The notes under the pieces: generated by a model
The model's database searches: none
What the model was told of the DNA's origin: nothing
What the model saw: the letters and a program-made list of their open reading frames with translations, nothing else
Assembly (NCBI GenBank): GCA_029215795.1
Contig: JARDYH010000004.1
Span: 204,580,017-204,644,016 of the forward strand
Length of the DNA stretch: 64,000 nt
From: Anniella stebbinsi
Taxonomy: Eukaryota > Chordata > Lepidosauria > Squamata > Anniellidae
Reading direction: 5' to 3'
Translations under genes and position numbers: made by a program
In this document: positions 36,917-48,650 of the stretch, piece by piece
Numbering within the stretch: the first letter of the stretch is position 1
Layout of the letters: each line of letters opens with the position of its first letter

Positions 36917-37015
36917 TTAATATTAACATTGTTTAGTGATGTGGATTTTCCAGAACAATCTGAACTGGAAATTTTCCGTGTACAAGTTATGTTAATTTGT
37001 GTAGAGAAATTTTGG
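36917..37015 (+). repeat. Diverged direct repeat, copy 2 (downstream of TBCK exon)
   Basis: Pairs with 35026-35125. Shared words include cagaa.aatctgaa.tgg and gttatgttaatttg. The copies differ at many positions, so the duplication is old. Confidence 0.8.
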
Positions 37016-37260
37016 GCGGACAATCTCTCTAAAATATAGATATGTACATCACATGGCTACACATGATCCATACATCATACCATTTTGTTGTGGAGAAGTC
37101 CAGGAGTGAAGCCTTTTCTAAGACTCCAAATCCAGACATGGTTAGTGGTGCTTAATCCATAAGACCATGCTATACTGACATCAGTAGGACCAGGTTAGTT
37201 ATGACTAATGTTACAGTCCCTTCATTTCAATGGCTCTTGGGTGTGACAAGCAGCCAAAGT

Positions 37261-37599
37261 AGATGGGATGCCATTCATGCAATACAAATTGTGTGAATGG
37301 GCTTTAAAAGTAAATTTCAGACTGGGACCTAGGTTTGGGATGCATTTAATTATTTGCCTCTGCTGTGGTCCCAATGCACTGCGCCTACTATTTGCCTGGT
37401 GTTGCAGTGAATGGGTGTTTCCCCCTCAATGCACATAGTATCCACTGGTGATGCAATCTGGATTGGGATTACAGTGTCAAAACTCCCCAACCGCCCACCC
37501 CCAAGGATTCCAGCCCTGATCAAGCCTCATATGCCTATAATTCCCTTTTTAAAAGCCATTCACACAATTATTACAATTTGTGTGAATGGCATCTCATCT
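37261..37599. mobile_element. Foldback element with about 50-bp arms
   Basis: Left arm: agatgggatgccattcatgc, then acaaattgtgtgaatgggc and tttaaaag. Right arm, inverted: tttaaaagccattcacaca, then caatttgtgtgaatggcat and ctcatct. The interior is non-coding. No clear target duplication was found. Confidence 0.7.
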
Positions 37600-38212
37600 G
37601 TCTCAACCCTCGTTTGTACTTGAGTCAATGAATGCAGGGTCACTTTTAAAAAACAAACAAACAAATTCTAAGAATTAGTTGTTGTGGCTGTGGGAGGGAA
37701 GCAAAGAGAGTCTTGTTTTGGGTTGGGCTTGAGTATACTTGCTTCAAGTGGGAGCCATTGACTTGTATGGGACAAAGCATAAAAGCTTGCAGTTGGAAAG
37801 ATAGTTGAGGCAGTGCCAAAACATGCCCCTAATGATTAAGGATACCAGCATCAGACAGGTTTGGCTGTCCATTTCCCTAATCCTTTTACTTTATTTCACT
37901 TGCTCTATTTTACTTGTTTACTTATGCGGTGATAGTGTCAGGTTGGACTGCAATGTGTGAACAAGTATATGACAGTCAACTCTCGGCCACTTCCATCTGA
38001 ACTTTACTTTGGGTTTGAATATTTGTACCAGACATTAGACTGAAGGTGGCTAATAGGAGAGGCCATGAATATCCACAACAGCATGTCTTTTCTATTGTCA
38101 TGACACCATCTATGTAGTACGCCATTTTAGAGTTGCAGTGGGAAATATTCCAGCTAGTATATTGATAAAAGTTCTTATTTCGTTGTTGCAAGCAAGTCCT
38201 CCCACCTCTGGA

Positions 38213-39020
38213 TTATAGAATCATAGAATAGTAGAGTTGGAAGGGGCCTATAAGGCCATGGAGTCCAACCCGCTGCTCAGTGCAGGACTCCATCTTAAAG
38301 CATAGCTGACAGATGCCTGTCCAGCTGCGTCTTGAAGGCCTTTAGTGTGGGAGAGCCCACAACTTCCCTAGGTCATTGGTTCCATTGTCGTCTTGCTCTA
38401 ACAGTCAGGAGGTTTTTCCTGATGTCCAACAGGAATCTGGCTTCCTGTAACTTGAGCCCATTATTCTGTGTCCTGCACTCTGGGATGATCAAGAAGAGAT
38501 CCTGGCCCTCCTCTGTGTGACAACCTTTCAAGTATTTGAAGAGTGCTATCATGTCTCCCCTCAATCTTCTCTTCTCACGGGTTAACATGCCCAGTTCTTT
38601 CAGTCTCTCCTCATAGAGCTTTGTTTCCAGAACCCTGATCATTATCATTGCCCTCCTATGAATCCCCTCCAGCTTGTCTGCATCCTTCTTGAAGTGTGGT
38701 GCCCTGAACTGGACGCAATTCTCAAGATGAGGCCTAACCAGTGCCGAATAGAGGGGAACCAGTACTGATTTGGAAGATATACTTTTGTTAATGCAGCCCA
38801 AAATAACATTTGCTTTTTTTGCAGCCACATCACACTGTTGGCTCATATTCAGCTTGTGATCTATAACAATTCCAAGATCTTTCTCGCTTGTAGTATTGCT
38901 GAGCCAAGTATCCCCCATCTTGTAACTGTGCATTTGGTTTCTTTTTCCTAGGTGCAGAACTTGGCATTTATCCCTATTAAATTTCATTCTGTTGTTTTCA
39001 ACCCAGTGCTCCAGCACATA
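38213..39020 (-). mobile_element. CR1 LINE, 5'-truncated, ORF2 C-terminus open
   Basis: Minus-strand open frame of 214 codons (39017-38373) with the CR1 RT C-terminal vocabulary: NNRMKFNRDKCQVLHLG, SEKDLGIVIDHKLNMSQQCD, LVRPHLENCVQFRAPHFKKD and LYEERLKELGMLTREKRRLR. The 3' end (38213-38350) has ttccaactctactattctat and ends in attctatg-type octamers (seen here inverted as catagaat). The frame is still open over most of its length, so it is younger than most copies here. It ends at 38373 where the last ORF2 residues (WNQ) meet a stop. Confidence 0.9.
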
Positions 39021-40254
39021 TAAACCCCATAGATCTCAAAGTCGTAGAATGCCTCTATTTTTCAACTTCATCTCTCTCATATATATAAGCCAGTTTCCCT
39101 CACTCAAGTGAGACCCCTGAATGCAGTTACTTAATCTTGAGTATAGGCAAATAGTTTGGCATACATTCCTGTGGGGTAAAATAAAGTGCTGCACTTGGAT
39201 ACTGTTGTGGTGAGGAGGTCCTGCAGGGGTATGTGTGCATTGTGTCCTTGTATGCACACTGAAATATACAAAGTCTCAAAATATATACAACTGTCAATCA
39301 TGATGACTAGCCTGTTGCTAGATGTGTGTATCATAATCTGCAACTGTTCAGGTTTCACTGGACTTTATTTTACTAGTTTTATTTTCATTGTTGTATGCCT
39401 CTCCCCGTCCCCCCCTCGCCAGTTCTGATGTTGGATATTGCATGTGGTCTGTCTCTTAGGAGCATTGTGTTTTTATGTATCTGGTTAGATCAGAAGTCAG
39501 TTTTTCCTGTTTTCTATACACTGCTTGAAACCGATTCAAGATGATCGTGCTTCCTTGGTATCTTGGCATAGGCTGCTGAAAGGAAAAAATGACCATTACA
39601 CCTGGGATCAGTTTGTTACTTTAAAAGGAGTGTGTGTGTATATATATTTAACATGGTGAGTTTTGTTAAACTGGCTTTATCCGTATAGCTAAACATTATG
39701 TCTGGCAAAACCAGAATGCAGCAAATAGATTTCACATTGCAATTTTTTTTTTTAAAGGAGTGAGAGTTGTATGAAGAATGGCAATATTCTTGTAACTATA
39801 CAGGGATAACAGATTGGAATGTAGCAGAAGGAAGGAAATGTTTTTGTTTTAAAATGGACAAATAAAAAGGAATTGCATTTGTTATGAAATGAGTCACAAG
39901 CAAAGACTGTGCTATGATATACTTGCATCAATGTTTCCAGTTATGGGAATATTTGGTCGCTGACTAGTTAGATGAGCAGAATAACTGTTCCCGAAAGTGA
40001 TCCAAATGGTGATGCTTTTGTTTGAGGGAGATAACCAAGTTAGAGAAACCAAAATAGGACTCAACGTGGTGTCCTGCTGTTTTTCAATCCGTCACTGAAT
40101 TGCTATTCCTTTATGGCCCGTATCCTCTGATAATAAATAATACTGTTTTCATTATTAAACCAACTTAAATATAGTTTAAATATTTTCTTACATTTTAAAA
40201 TGCTTCATTTGTAAGACTGCAATCCTGTGGCCCTTGGGAGGTTGTCCCAGGGTA

Positions 40255-40345
40255 TATAGGATTTAGGGGTCTCGTCAGCATAGCCAATGGTAAAGGGACC
40301 GTGGGAGTTGTAGGCCAAAACATCTGGAGGGCCACCATTTCTGCA
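40255..40345 (+). mobile_element. Half copy of foldback family (acatctggagg type)
   Basis: Contains agccaatggtaaagg, cgtgggagttgtaggcc and aaaacatctggagggcc. Related copies lie at 44069-44181 and 61066-61330. Confidence 0.6.
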
Positions 40346-40741
40346 ACCCAGATTTAGTGGAACTCACCTCCCACCCTATCTAGTGGAAATGAACATGCTC
40401 TCTGACCACATAAAGGGAGGTCTGTGAGCAGAGAAGGAGACCTGCCCTCAGAAGCCTCCACTGTGTAACATTGGGAAGGTCTTCCACAGTTATTTCTCTG
40501 CCATCAGAACTCCAGGGAAGAGTTGAAGAAAGAGAAGGCATTTCCAGGATAGAATGGGACATTTTCCCAACACACACCTGAAATGGGGGTCAACTGTGCT
40601 AAACCTGGAGTTGATATAGTTTATTTCTCTCCCATTGTTCCCAATGTGGGAAAGAAGTTCAAACAGGGAATAAAAAGACCAGAAATAAAGGGGAAATGCG
40701 CTATATCCATACACATTTTCTGTTCTGTGAGCATAAGGTTT

Positions 40742-40745
<4 letters not shown>

Positions 40746-40772
<27 letters not shown>
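40746..40772. repeat. TA microsatellite
   Basis: About 13 uninterrupted AT units in TBCK intron 2. Confidence 0.95.
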
Positions 40773-41473
40773 TCTCCCTTCTCCACTACCATTGGCTTGT
40801 ACTGGAAACTAACCTCCTTCCTGGAAACAAAAATGTGAGACATATGGTTTCTAAATGAATTAATGGATGTGGAAGGGTATGAACCGGTTTGCCCAATCAA
40901 ATAAGCCCCGTGGTTTGTTTAAATTGGCAGCACATGCCAGGCGCCATTAGGAACAGGCCATGGGTTCTTTGAGAGTTGCTTTCCCCTCAAACAAACCATG
41001 CTGCCTGAGCTGGATGACACAAAAAACTATGCCTGGGAGGTTAATTAACCTGATGACACTCAGCATGTGCCATCACTCTATTTCACTTGTTTCAAAAATG
41101 GTGCCTGTTTCATTTTGGTCTAATTTCTTGCATTCCTTCACTCACACAAATATAACTTGTTAATTTGATATTGAGGACTTTGCTAACGCTAAATATAATG
41201 CCAAATCATTTTCGAAAACATATTGAAAAGCATTTAGAACATTGACTGTAAAACTGACAACAGGAGCCTGCGTCTGTATGTGTGTTCAAGGTTGTCTTAA
41301 TGTTTCCCTGCTCCTGCACCACCAAAGTTGAAGTAACATGAGAGAAATTGGTCATATGTTCAAACTACTTCAAACTGTGTTGGTTGGAAATAATTTCCAT
41401 CTTTGTGTTAATTCAATTATATTCTGTATAATATATGCTCTGCATGATTTTATATTTTTACTAAAATAAGTAG

Positions 41474-41749
<276 letters not shown>

Positions 41750-42122
41750 TGACAAAGTCCAGATCCACTTTTTCTTTTAAAACGTTAACTACCTTCACAG
41801 GTCTATACAGATTTAAAACTGACATCTTCCAGTACTACTTTATCCTTCTGGCAGCCAGATAAACACATGCTTAGGACGAAGTATATATTTACTTTTGCAC
41901 AAAAGTTTAAGGTTTTATGATCAAGGTATGGAAAGCTGCCAACTGTTTCTCCCAATATATCTTGTTTGTGTTTTTCAGTTATGTTTCAGATAAAGTTTTG
42001 TGTCTTTAAACCCCCACCCCAAATATATTGAAAACTTATTGGGATTCCACTGCTATTGTGTTAGTTATGCAGGACTTTAACCGTGTAAATGATGGATGGC
42101 GACTTTTGCTGCAAAGAAGAAA

Positions 42123-42150
<28 letters not shown>
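42123..42150. repeat. GT microsatellite
   Basis: About 14 pure TG units. A longer GT tract lies at 57977-58008, a mixed GT/GA tract at 31665-31693, and a TG-to-TA compound tract at 49291-49346. Confidence 0.95.
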
Positions 42151-42153
<3 letters not shown>

Positions 42154-43734
42154 ACTGTTGTTTTTTTGTATTAATGTGTTTGGGATAAAAATGTTAATAC
42201 ACTGCAGATATTAGGATATATTTTGCTTAAATCTGCCAGAGATGCACATTCTGGTCAGTGCAGAATATGGCACAACTTTGCCTGTTCCTGGCTTTGGCTG
42301 CAACTAGCTTAACACAACTGTGTTAATGTAATATCCCTGTTGATTTGAGCTATCTGCCCAAACAAATGCATGGATATAGAAGGGATCGTGCCATTCAAAC
42401 ATTCAGCTGTGAATAGAGCCCATGTGTGTTTGTCTCTTAAATGTGTAGAAATGCTATGCATAGTCTGAATTCTGTCTAGGATACTGATGATGCAGACAGT
42501 GCCTGTGTGCATAGATCTTGGATCTTTGCGGGGTGGCGGGGCCAATGGGGATGACTTTGCATTCTCCCTTCCCACCCCTCAATGCGTGCCTTTATGGCTT
42601 AGATATGTCACACAAACAGGACGAATGTAGCCATATTTTGGCACCAAATGGAGATTCTTTTCTGTCTGCACCTACCTGGGTGCTGGAGATGGGATCAGAT
42701 CTCAGCACTGGAATAGCAGTACATAGGGCTTCCTTTGTGCTTGTGCTGATTCTCCAGCCTTGGCTTTGTCTTAGTGTTGTTAATCTTTTCATTTCACAAG
42801 CACTGAATTCAGAATCCTTCCTTCTCCTTTTATTTAGCTTTGTGCGTTGTCCTACCCTGAAGGCTTAGAAAAATCTAAGTTGTATTTTTAAACATTCAGA
42901 AATCATTTTTAACACCAGGTCATCAAATGCCAGCTTCTATATTGTAGAATCTTGGGTATGATATGTTTGGTAAATCAACATAAGAGGATGGTACTTGAAG
43001 CCAAATAACATATTGTTTTAAACATAAAATTTGACCTTGTATGCTTTTAAAAAACAAACTTTAAATAGCAGCCATAGGGAAGCTAGGATTACGATCAGAA
43101 TCGGGACTGTGGTTCAGGTGGACTTCTCTTTTTAAACCTTTCCTCCCAAGCTGCAATTCCCAGTTAATATCCTTTGATCCACCAAGCCAATGTTTAGGTT
43201 GGAAGGGATTTTGCTTTAGGCATCCCTGGTGCTCTTGGTTAGCTAAAGAGCAAAGCCTGAGAGTGTCCCTACTTGAGATCATACCATTTAGAGATGAGAC
43301 ATGGGTGCATGGTTGTCTTGATTGATTTTACTATACCCAATGAGACAGTCCAGTGTGCAGAGTATACTGGCTGTTGTGAAATGAAGTGCATAATAGAAAT
43401 AAAGTGCATGGCCAAATACAGATTTTCTCAACTGTTTTGCGGCCCTTTCCACAGACCACATGAATGGAGCTTGCAGGCCACCAATGGTCTGCGAGCTTGA
43501 GACCCCTCCTCTAAATCTTTTGGTTGTGTCTGACCGACAAGCCAACTAGACTCAGCCATTTTTCATCCTACTTCTCAGTTCATGCTCAGCTTTATTCCCA
43601 GCCTTTCCTCTCCTGTATCCCTACCTTTTCTCTAGCCTAAGCAAACTTTGAAAGTTACATATTTAGCTAGTCCAGATGCATTTGGTACATTAAAAGTATG
43701 TAACCTTTTAAAATACTATTCATTCTAATCCTAA

Positions 43735-43932
43735 CAACAACCTTGTAAGACAAGTCAGTATTTTTATATCCCTTTGTTGCAGGTGGGGGATGTGTGAAAT
43801 TGAGAGTTAGTTTTGTGGCAGAGGTGAGATTTGAACTGTGGCTTTCCTGATTTGTAACCCAGTCTTTTTTTCCCTTTTTTCTTTTATTGCATTTTTATAC
43901 CGCCCAATAGCCGAAGCTGTCTGGGCGGTACA
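43735..43932 (-). mobile_element. Degraded SINE (minus) plus repeat tail
   Basis: 43735-43862 reads as the reverse of the MIR/CORE-like SINE (aaccttgtaagacaagtcag, gtgagatttgaactgtggct). 43881-43932 is the inverted CCGCCC-hairpin tail (ataccgcccaatagccgaag, ctgtctgggcggta). Whether the two belong together is not clear. Confidence 0.5.
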
Positions 43933-44068
43933 GCCATTAAGCAGCTCAAGCTTTCAAAGATGCTACTAGATCCAAGAAAAATATTTTTCAGATGTAATGT
44001 ATCTGTATGATATATAGATTTTACTTTTATAGCATCCAAAAGTTGTACTACTTATCTAAAGCATCTTT

Positions 44069-44181
44069 CCTCACCCTGTTGTCCTCGAGATGTGTTGTGC
44101 AGCTCCCATGATCTCCAGCCACTATGGCTGGTTGGGGATAATGGGAGTTGTAGCTCAACACACCTGGAGAGCACCGAGTTG
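44069..44181. mobile_element. Foldback element (caactcccat / acatctggagg family)
   Basis: The left arm tcctcgagatgtgttgtgca with gctcccatgat pairs with the right arm (aatgggagttgtagctcaac, acacctggaga). It is 113 bp and non-coding. Confidence 0.65.
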
Positions 44182-45624
44182 ATGAAGTCTGATCTAAAAA
44201 CACTTAGCTCCAATATCTCCGAAGTAGATTTTATCTCAGCAGTTTGCCTATATATATATTACTGCTTAATACTAGCTTTAGCATTATTTGCATTTTCAGG
44301 CCTTTAATTGTCTCCTTGTTCAGAAAAGTGAAAGATTTATTTTTTTTTGTCCCCCAGGGACACTAAGAAAAATGCTTGGCCAAGGGCATTTTATATGGAA
44401 ACATACTTTCTGACTTTTATAAAAAATCAATGGCAATTGAGGACATTTTGGGGATCGGGGCATGGTAACGGGAGAGTGTTTTTATGTGCCATCCTCAGGC
44501 TGGCATAGGTGGCACCGTTTCTGCTTCAAAGTTATTACAAGAGAAGCTGCCTCACCTCAAAGGGACTTCCTGAGAGACTAACTAAAATATTTCCCATTGC
44601 TTTTCAGTTAATTATAATTGATATTTTTTAGTTTCTTTCATAAGACCTTTCAATAGCCAGAAATAATTTAAGAAGGGGCAATTCCCAGTTATGCTATTCA
44701 ATCCATCTTTGTCAATTAGCTTTGTAGGGAACGATTCCCCCCACCCCCACTCCCTGCATACTTTGATTGCATTAGTTCATGATAGCAATACTGGTCTTAT
44801 ACCCCAAAGTTGATGTGCATGCTATTGTAATTAATTTTGCAAACTGTTATGGAATGGGAGAAGCTGTCCTTATGGTTTATAGATTAATTCTTCTTATACT
44901 TGCCAGGAAATAAGTCCCTTGCACCTGTACCACAAGCTGATGTCAAGTCAGCAGGAAATCTTCTATTAGGCTGTTGCTGAAATTGAAGATATGCCATAGT
45001 GGACGGTCCATCTTTCCATGCATATTGCAAAACAGCAGGCTGTCCAGCTGTCTGATAGTTGTTTGCAGTTAATCTTATGAAGTCATGCATCATTATATGC
45101 ATTACATATGAGCTAACGTTTACATAGGTGTTTCTGTGCAGTTCTGTTTTAAGTCCACCAGAAGATCCTTGTTTTCTAAAGAGGTGATACTACCCTTCAA
45201 ATAGGGTACTATTGGAAGACCTTATTAAAATTTGACCTCTGAAGTTCTTGCAGTCTGGTTTGACTGAATTGTTCTGGTTTATTGTAACACATCAGAAAGC
45301 TAAACGTTCTACTGAAATATTACAGTGCATTTTTTCTGTTATGATCTATATGTATTTCCAGATGATTCAAGTTTGGATAATGGAAAACCCTTTGTTAAAC
45401 ACAATGGTCTTCAAAGCCTCTTGAGAGCATATTATTATCTCTACCATCCTTTTTAAAAACGCTTATTAAAATAACTTGAGTAACAGTATAGGTGCAGTAT
45501 AGAAAGTTAAATTTAGCAAACTTTGTAATCCACCGCTTTTAACCCCATCAATATTAGGGAAAATATAACCATTTTTAATAGGTCTCGGTATCTATAATGT
45601 TTGGTATGGAATGAAGGACTTAAA

Positions 45625-45664
45625 CGATTTATTTCCACTTACCTGGGAATAAGTCCCTTAGAAC
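45625..45664. repeat. Host dispersed repeat, left part, ending in target-site copy
   Basis: cacttacctgggaataagtc followed by ccttagaac. It continues without a gap at 47897 once the 2.2-kb element and one CTTAGAAC copy (45657-45664 / 47889-47896) are taken out. Sibling copies of this repeat (gagtaagccccactt...) lie at 47950-48015 and elsewhere (about 21880-21965, 33985-34075, 58690-58760, 59735-59815). Confidence 0.7.
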
Positions 45665-46463
45665 TAGGGATGTGCACTGACCCCCCGGATTGGATCGGAT
45701 AGTGGATCGGAATCAGACCTGGGGGATTGGATCGGAGGTTGGGCGGATCCGATCCGATCCCGATCCGCGGATCAGATGTCCGATCTGCGGATCGGATGTC
45801 TGATCTGCGGATCGGACGCCATTTTGAATGCTTTTCCCCATAGTCTAGTATTGTGTTACAAAAACGCCTATAACATTTTAATTTTTAAAGATAGAAGGAT
45901 GAAACTTGGTCACTTTATAGATGGGTTAGGGGTAGTTATCTGTGAGAAATTTCAGAAAGATTGGTGCAGGCATTTTGTGGCAATTAATTTTTTAATAAAT
46001 AACCAGAAATGCCTGTAACTATTTCATTTTTAAAGTTCCACAAATGAAACTTTGCCACACTGTAGGTGGTACATTGGGACCTATGTGTGTGAAATTCCAG
46101 AAACGTAGGTGCTTGCCTTGTGTGGCAATTGATTTTAGAAAAATGCGTAGTAGTGGGGTAAAGACAGTTACACCTCCAACTTTTTTATTTTTAAAGATAC
46201 AAACAGGAAACTTGGGCACATTACAGGTAACACTTTGCTTGATATGTGTGTGAAATTTCAGAAAGCTAGGTCCAGGAATGTGGTTGCAAGGTATTTTTGA
46301 AGCAATGAGGAAAGAAACACCTATAACTTTTTTATTTTAAAAGTTAGAAGTCTGAAATTTGCTCACTTTGTAGATGGGTTAGGGGTAATTGTCTGTCAGA
46401 AATTTCAGAACGATAGGTCCAGGCATTTGGTGGCTATGATTTTTTTAGATTAAAAGTTACAAC

Positions 46464-46560
46464 ATGGAGTTTTGACAGATAAAAAAGGGAGGGGGAGGCG
46501 GGGGAGGGGGGTGCAATTGTCAGCCCAAGCCTCTGTGGAAAAACTTTTGTAACTTTTAAT
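46464..46560. repeat. G-rich core, copy 1
   Basis: gttttgacagataaaaaagg, then a run with G tracts (46489-46513: four or more runs of three to six G), then gcaattgtcagcccaagcct. The same core in the same orientation, with one extra G-rich step, lies at 47010-47110. On paper the G tracts meet the pattern for a G-quadruplex. Confidence 0.85.
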
Positions 46561-47009
46561 CTAAAAAATTCGTAGCCACCAAATGCCTGGACCTATCGTT
46601 CTGAAATTTCTGACAGACAACTACCCCTAATCCATCTACAAAGTGACCAACTTTCAGACTTCTAACTTTTAAAATAAAAACGTTATAGGCGTTTCTTTCC
46701 TCATTGTTTCAAAAATACCTTGTCACTACACGCTTGAAGCTATGTTTCTGAAATTTCTCCACATTAGACATACCACTTTGGTTCACATGTGTGATGAATT
46801 TTAGAAGCATAGCTTGAAGCGTGTAGTGGCAAGGTCTTTTTGAAACAATAAGGAAAGAAACACCTATAACTTTTTATTTTAAAAGTTAGAAGTCTGAAAG
46901 TTGGTCACTTTGTAGATGGATTAGGGGTAGTTGTCTGTCAGAAATTTCAGAACGATAGGTCCAGGCATTTGGTGGCTATGATATTTTTAGATTAAAAGTT
47001 ACAACAACA

Positions 47010-47110
47010 TGGAGTTTTGACAGATAAAAAAGGGAGGGGGAGGCGGGGGAGGCGGGGGAGGGGGGTGCAATTGTCAGCCCAAGCCTCTGTGGAAAAACTT
47101 TTGTAACTTT
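47010..47110. repeat. G-rich core, copy 2
   Basis: Direct repeat of 46464-46560. Its G-rich run (47034-47067) is longer by one aggcggggg-type step. The two cores are not inverted relative to each other although their flanks are. Confidence 0.85.
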
Positions 47111-47888
47111 TAATCTAAAAAATTCGTAGCCACCAAATGCCTGGACCTAACTTTCTGAAATTTCTGACAGACAACTACCTCTAACCCATCTACAAAGTGA
47201 GCAACTTTCAGATTTCTGACTTTTAAAATAAAAAAGTTATAGGCGTTTCTTTCCTCATTGTTTCAAAAATACCTTGCCACCACATGCCTGGACCTAGCTT
47301 TCTGAAATTTCACACACATATCAAGCAAAGTGTTACCTGTAATGTGCCCAAGTTTCCTGTTTGTATCTTTAAAAATAAAAAAGTTGGAGGTGTAACTGTA
47401 TTTACCCCACTACTACCCATTTTCCTAAAATTAATTGCCACACAAGGCAAGCACCTACGTTTCTGAAATTTCACACACATAGGTCTCAATGTACCACCTA
47501 CAATGTGGCAAAGTTTCATTTGTGGAACTTTAAAAATGAAAAAGTTATAGGCATTCCTGGTTATTTATTAAAAAATTAATTGCTACAAAATGCCTGCACC
47601 AATCTTTCTGAAATTTCTCACAGATAACTACCCCTAACCCATCTACAAAGTGCCCAAGTTTCATCCTTCTATCTTTAAAAATGAAAAAGTTATAGGCGTA
47701 TTTGTAACACAATACTTGGCTATGGGAAAAAGCATTCAAAATGGCGTCTGATCCGCCGATTTTTTCCGATCCGGATCGGACCTCATCGGATTGGATCGGA
47801 GGGTTGATCGGATCGGATTGAATTTTTCCAATTTTGGGGTGGATCGGATTCGGATCGTGGATCGGATCCGATCCGATGCACACCCCTA

Positions 47889-48015
47889 CTTAGAACTTAC
47901 TTCTGAGTAGATAAGTGTAGGATTGCACTGAAAAACAATGTGCTTACTTACTTGAGAGTAAGCCCCACTTAACATTATGGAACTTACTTCTGAGTAAATA
48001 TGCATGGATTGCACT
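47889..48015. repeat. Host dispersed repeat, right part and a second unit
   Basis: cttagaacttacttctgagt, then a taggattgcactg-type phrase. A second unit starts about 47945 (acttgagagtaagccccact) and ends with ggattgcactg. It resembles a widespread, old reptile interspersed repeat. The named family is unknown to me. Confidence 0.6.
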
Positions 48016-48546
48016 GTCCATTTTTGATAATTTGGTTTCTACTGTGTCTCAAACATAAACCAATTGAACTAAACTTAATCATTGGTAGTAAAGCTGAAAT
48101 TGCATTTTGCAAAAATTTGAAATTGGACAAAATTTTCAGCCTGGATTTTAATTTCTGAATTTGACTTCAGAATTTGCCTTGCAAATGTTGGGGTGATAGT
48201 TTGATTTCAATAGAATTGCAATAGACAATCACAACAAAGTCATCTGCTTGGGTGAGTAGGCTTGTAGCCTGGCAATAGAACTCTAATTCTATCTCCTTGA
48301 TGACAGTCACTTAAAAGGTATTTTAATTGCTTGTATGGCCCTCCCTGCAAAGGCTGTTAACATTGTCTGTTTAGAGTACAAGCAAATATACCTATTGGAT
48401 TGCTCATTCTGTTTATAAGATAGACTTTAATTAAAATTATTAAACTCTACCTAGTCTCATGCAGCATAATCATGTTATTAACTTAGAAGTATGTCTGACT
48501 GCATTCAATGGGGCTAATATCCCAGTGACTGTGTAGGATTGTAGCC

Positions 48547-48650
48547 TTAGGGTAGAAACCCAGGCATGTTTTGACAATAAAAAGTCCTACAATTCCCAGC
48601 TTTCCCCAGCCAGCATGACTGACTGGAGGGATGCACAGGAGTATATCCTT
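48547..48650. mobile_element. Foldback MITE copy
   Basis: ttagggtagaaacccaggca, tgttttgacaataaaaagtc and ctacaattcccagc, then agcatgactgactgg and a decayed right arm. Same family as 32717-32827, seen in the other orientation. Confidence 0.55.

Larger units (their letters stand above)
45665..47888. mobile_element. Compound hAT-like foldback element with perfect 8-bp target duplication
   Basis: 2224 bp. The termini are TAGGGATGTGCAC at the left and, inverted, TAGGGGTGTGCAT at the right. Both sides are flanked by CTTAGAAC (45657-45664 and 47889-47896). Inward of each end lies a GATCCG-rich array (about 45684-45816 and 47743-47880), then inverted arms. Each arm is made of four tandem units of about 143-160 bp: 45861-46003, 46006-46165, 46166-46311, 46312-46466, and their mirror images from 47887 inward. 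Each unit shows the same skeleton: cctataac-tttt-attttaaa, aacttg.ca, gaaatttcagaa, and a ggca/tggca end. The centre has a module 'unit 4 - G-rich core - inverted unit 4' twice in direct orientation, joined by a short palindrome at about 46738-46845. Terminal sequence plus an 8-bp duplication fit the hAT superfamily (established trait). There is no transposase frame, so it is non-autonomous. Confidence 0.85.

Noticed and set aside
44548..44570. cctcaaagggacttcc resembles the reverse of part of the missing AIMP1 last exon (PFEV region)
   Set aside because: The match is under 20 bases, flanks do not code for AIMP1 residues, and the place is in TBCK intron 3 on the wrong side of the promoter.
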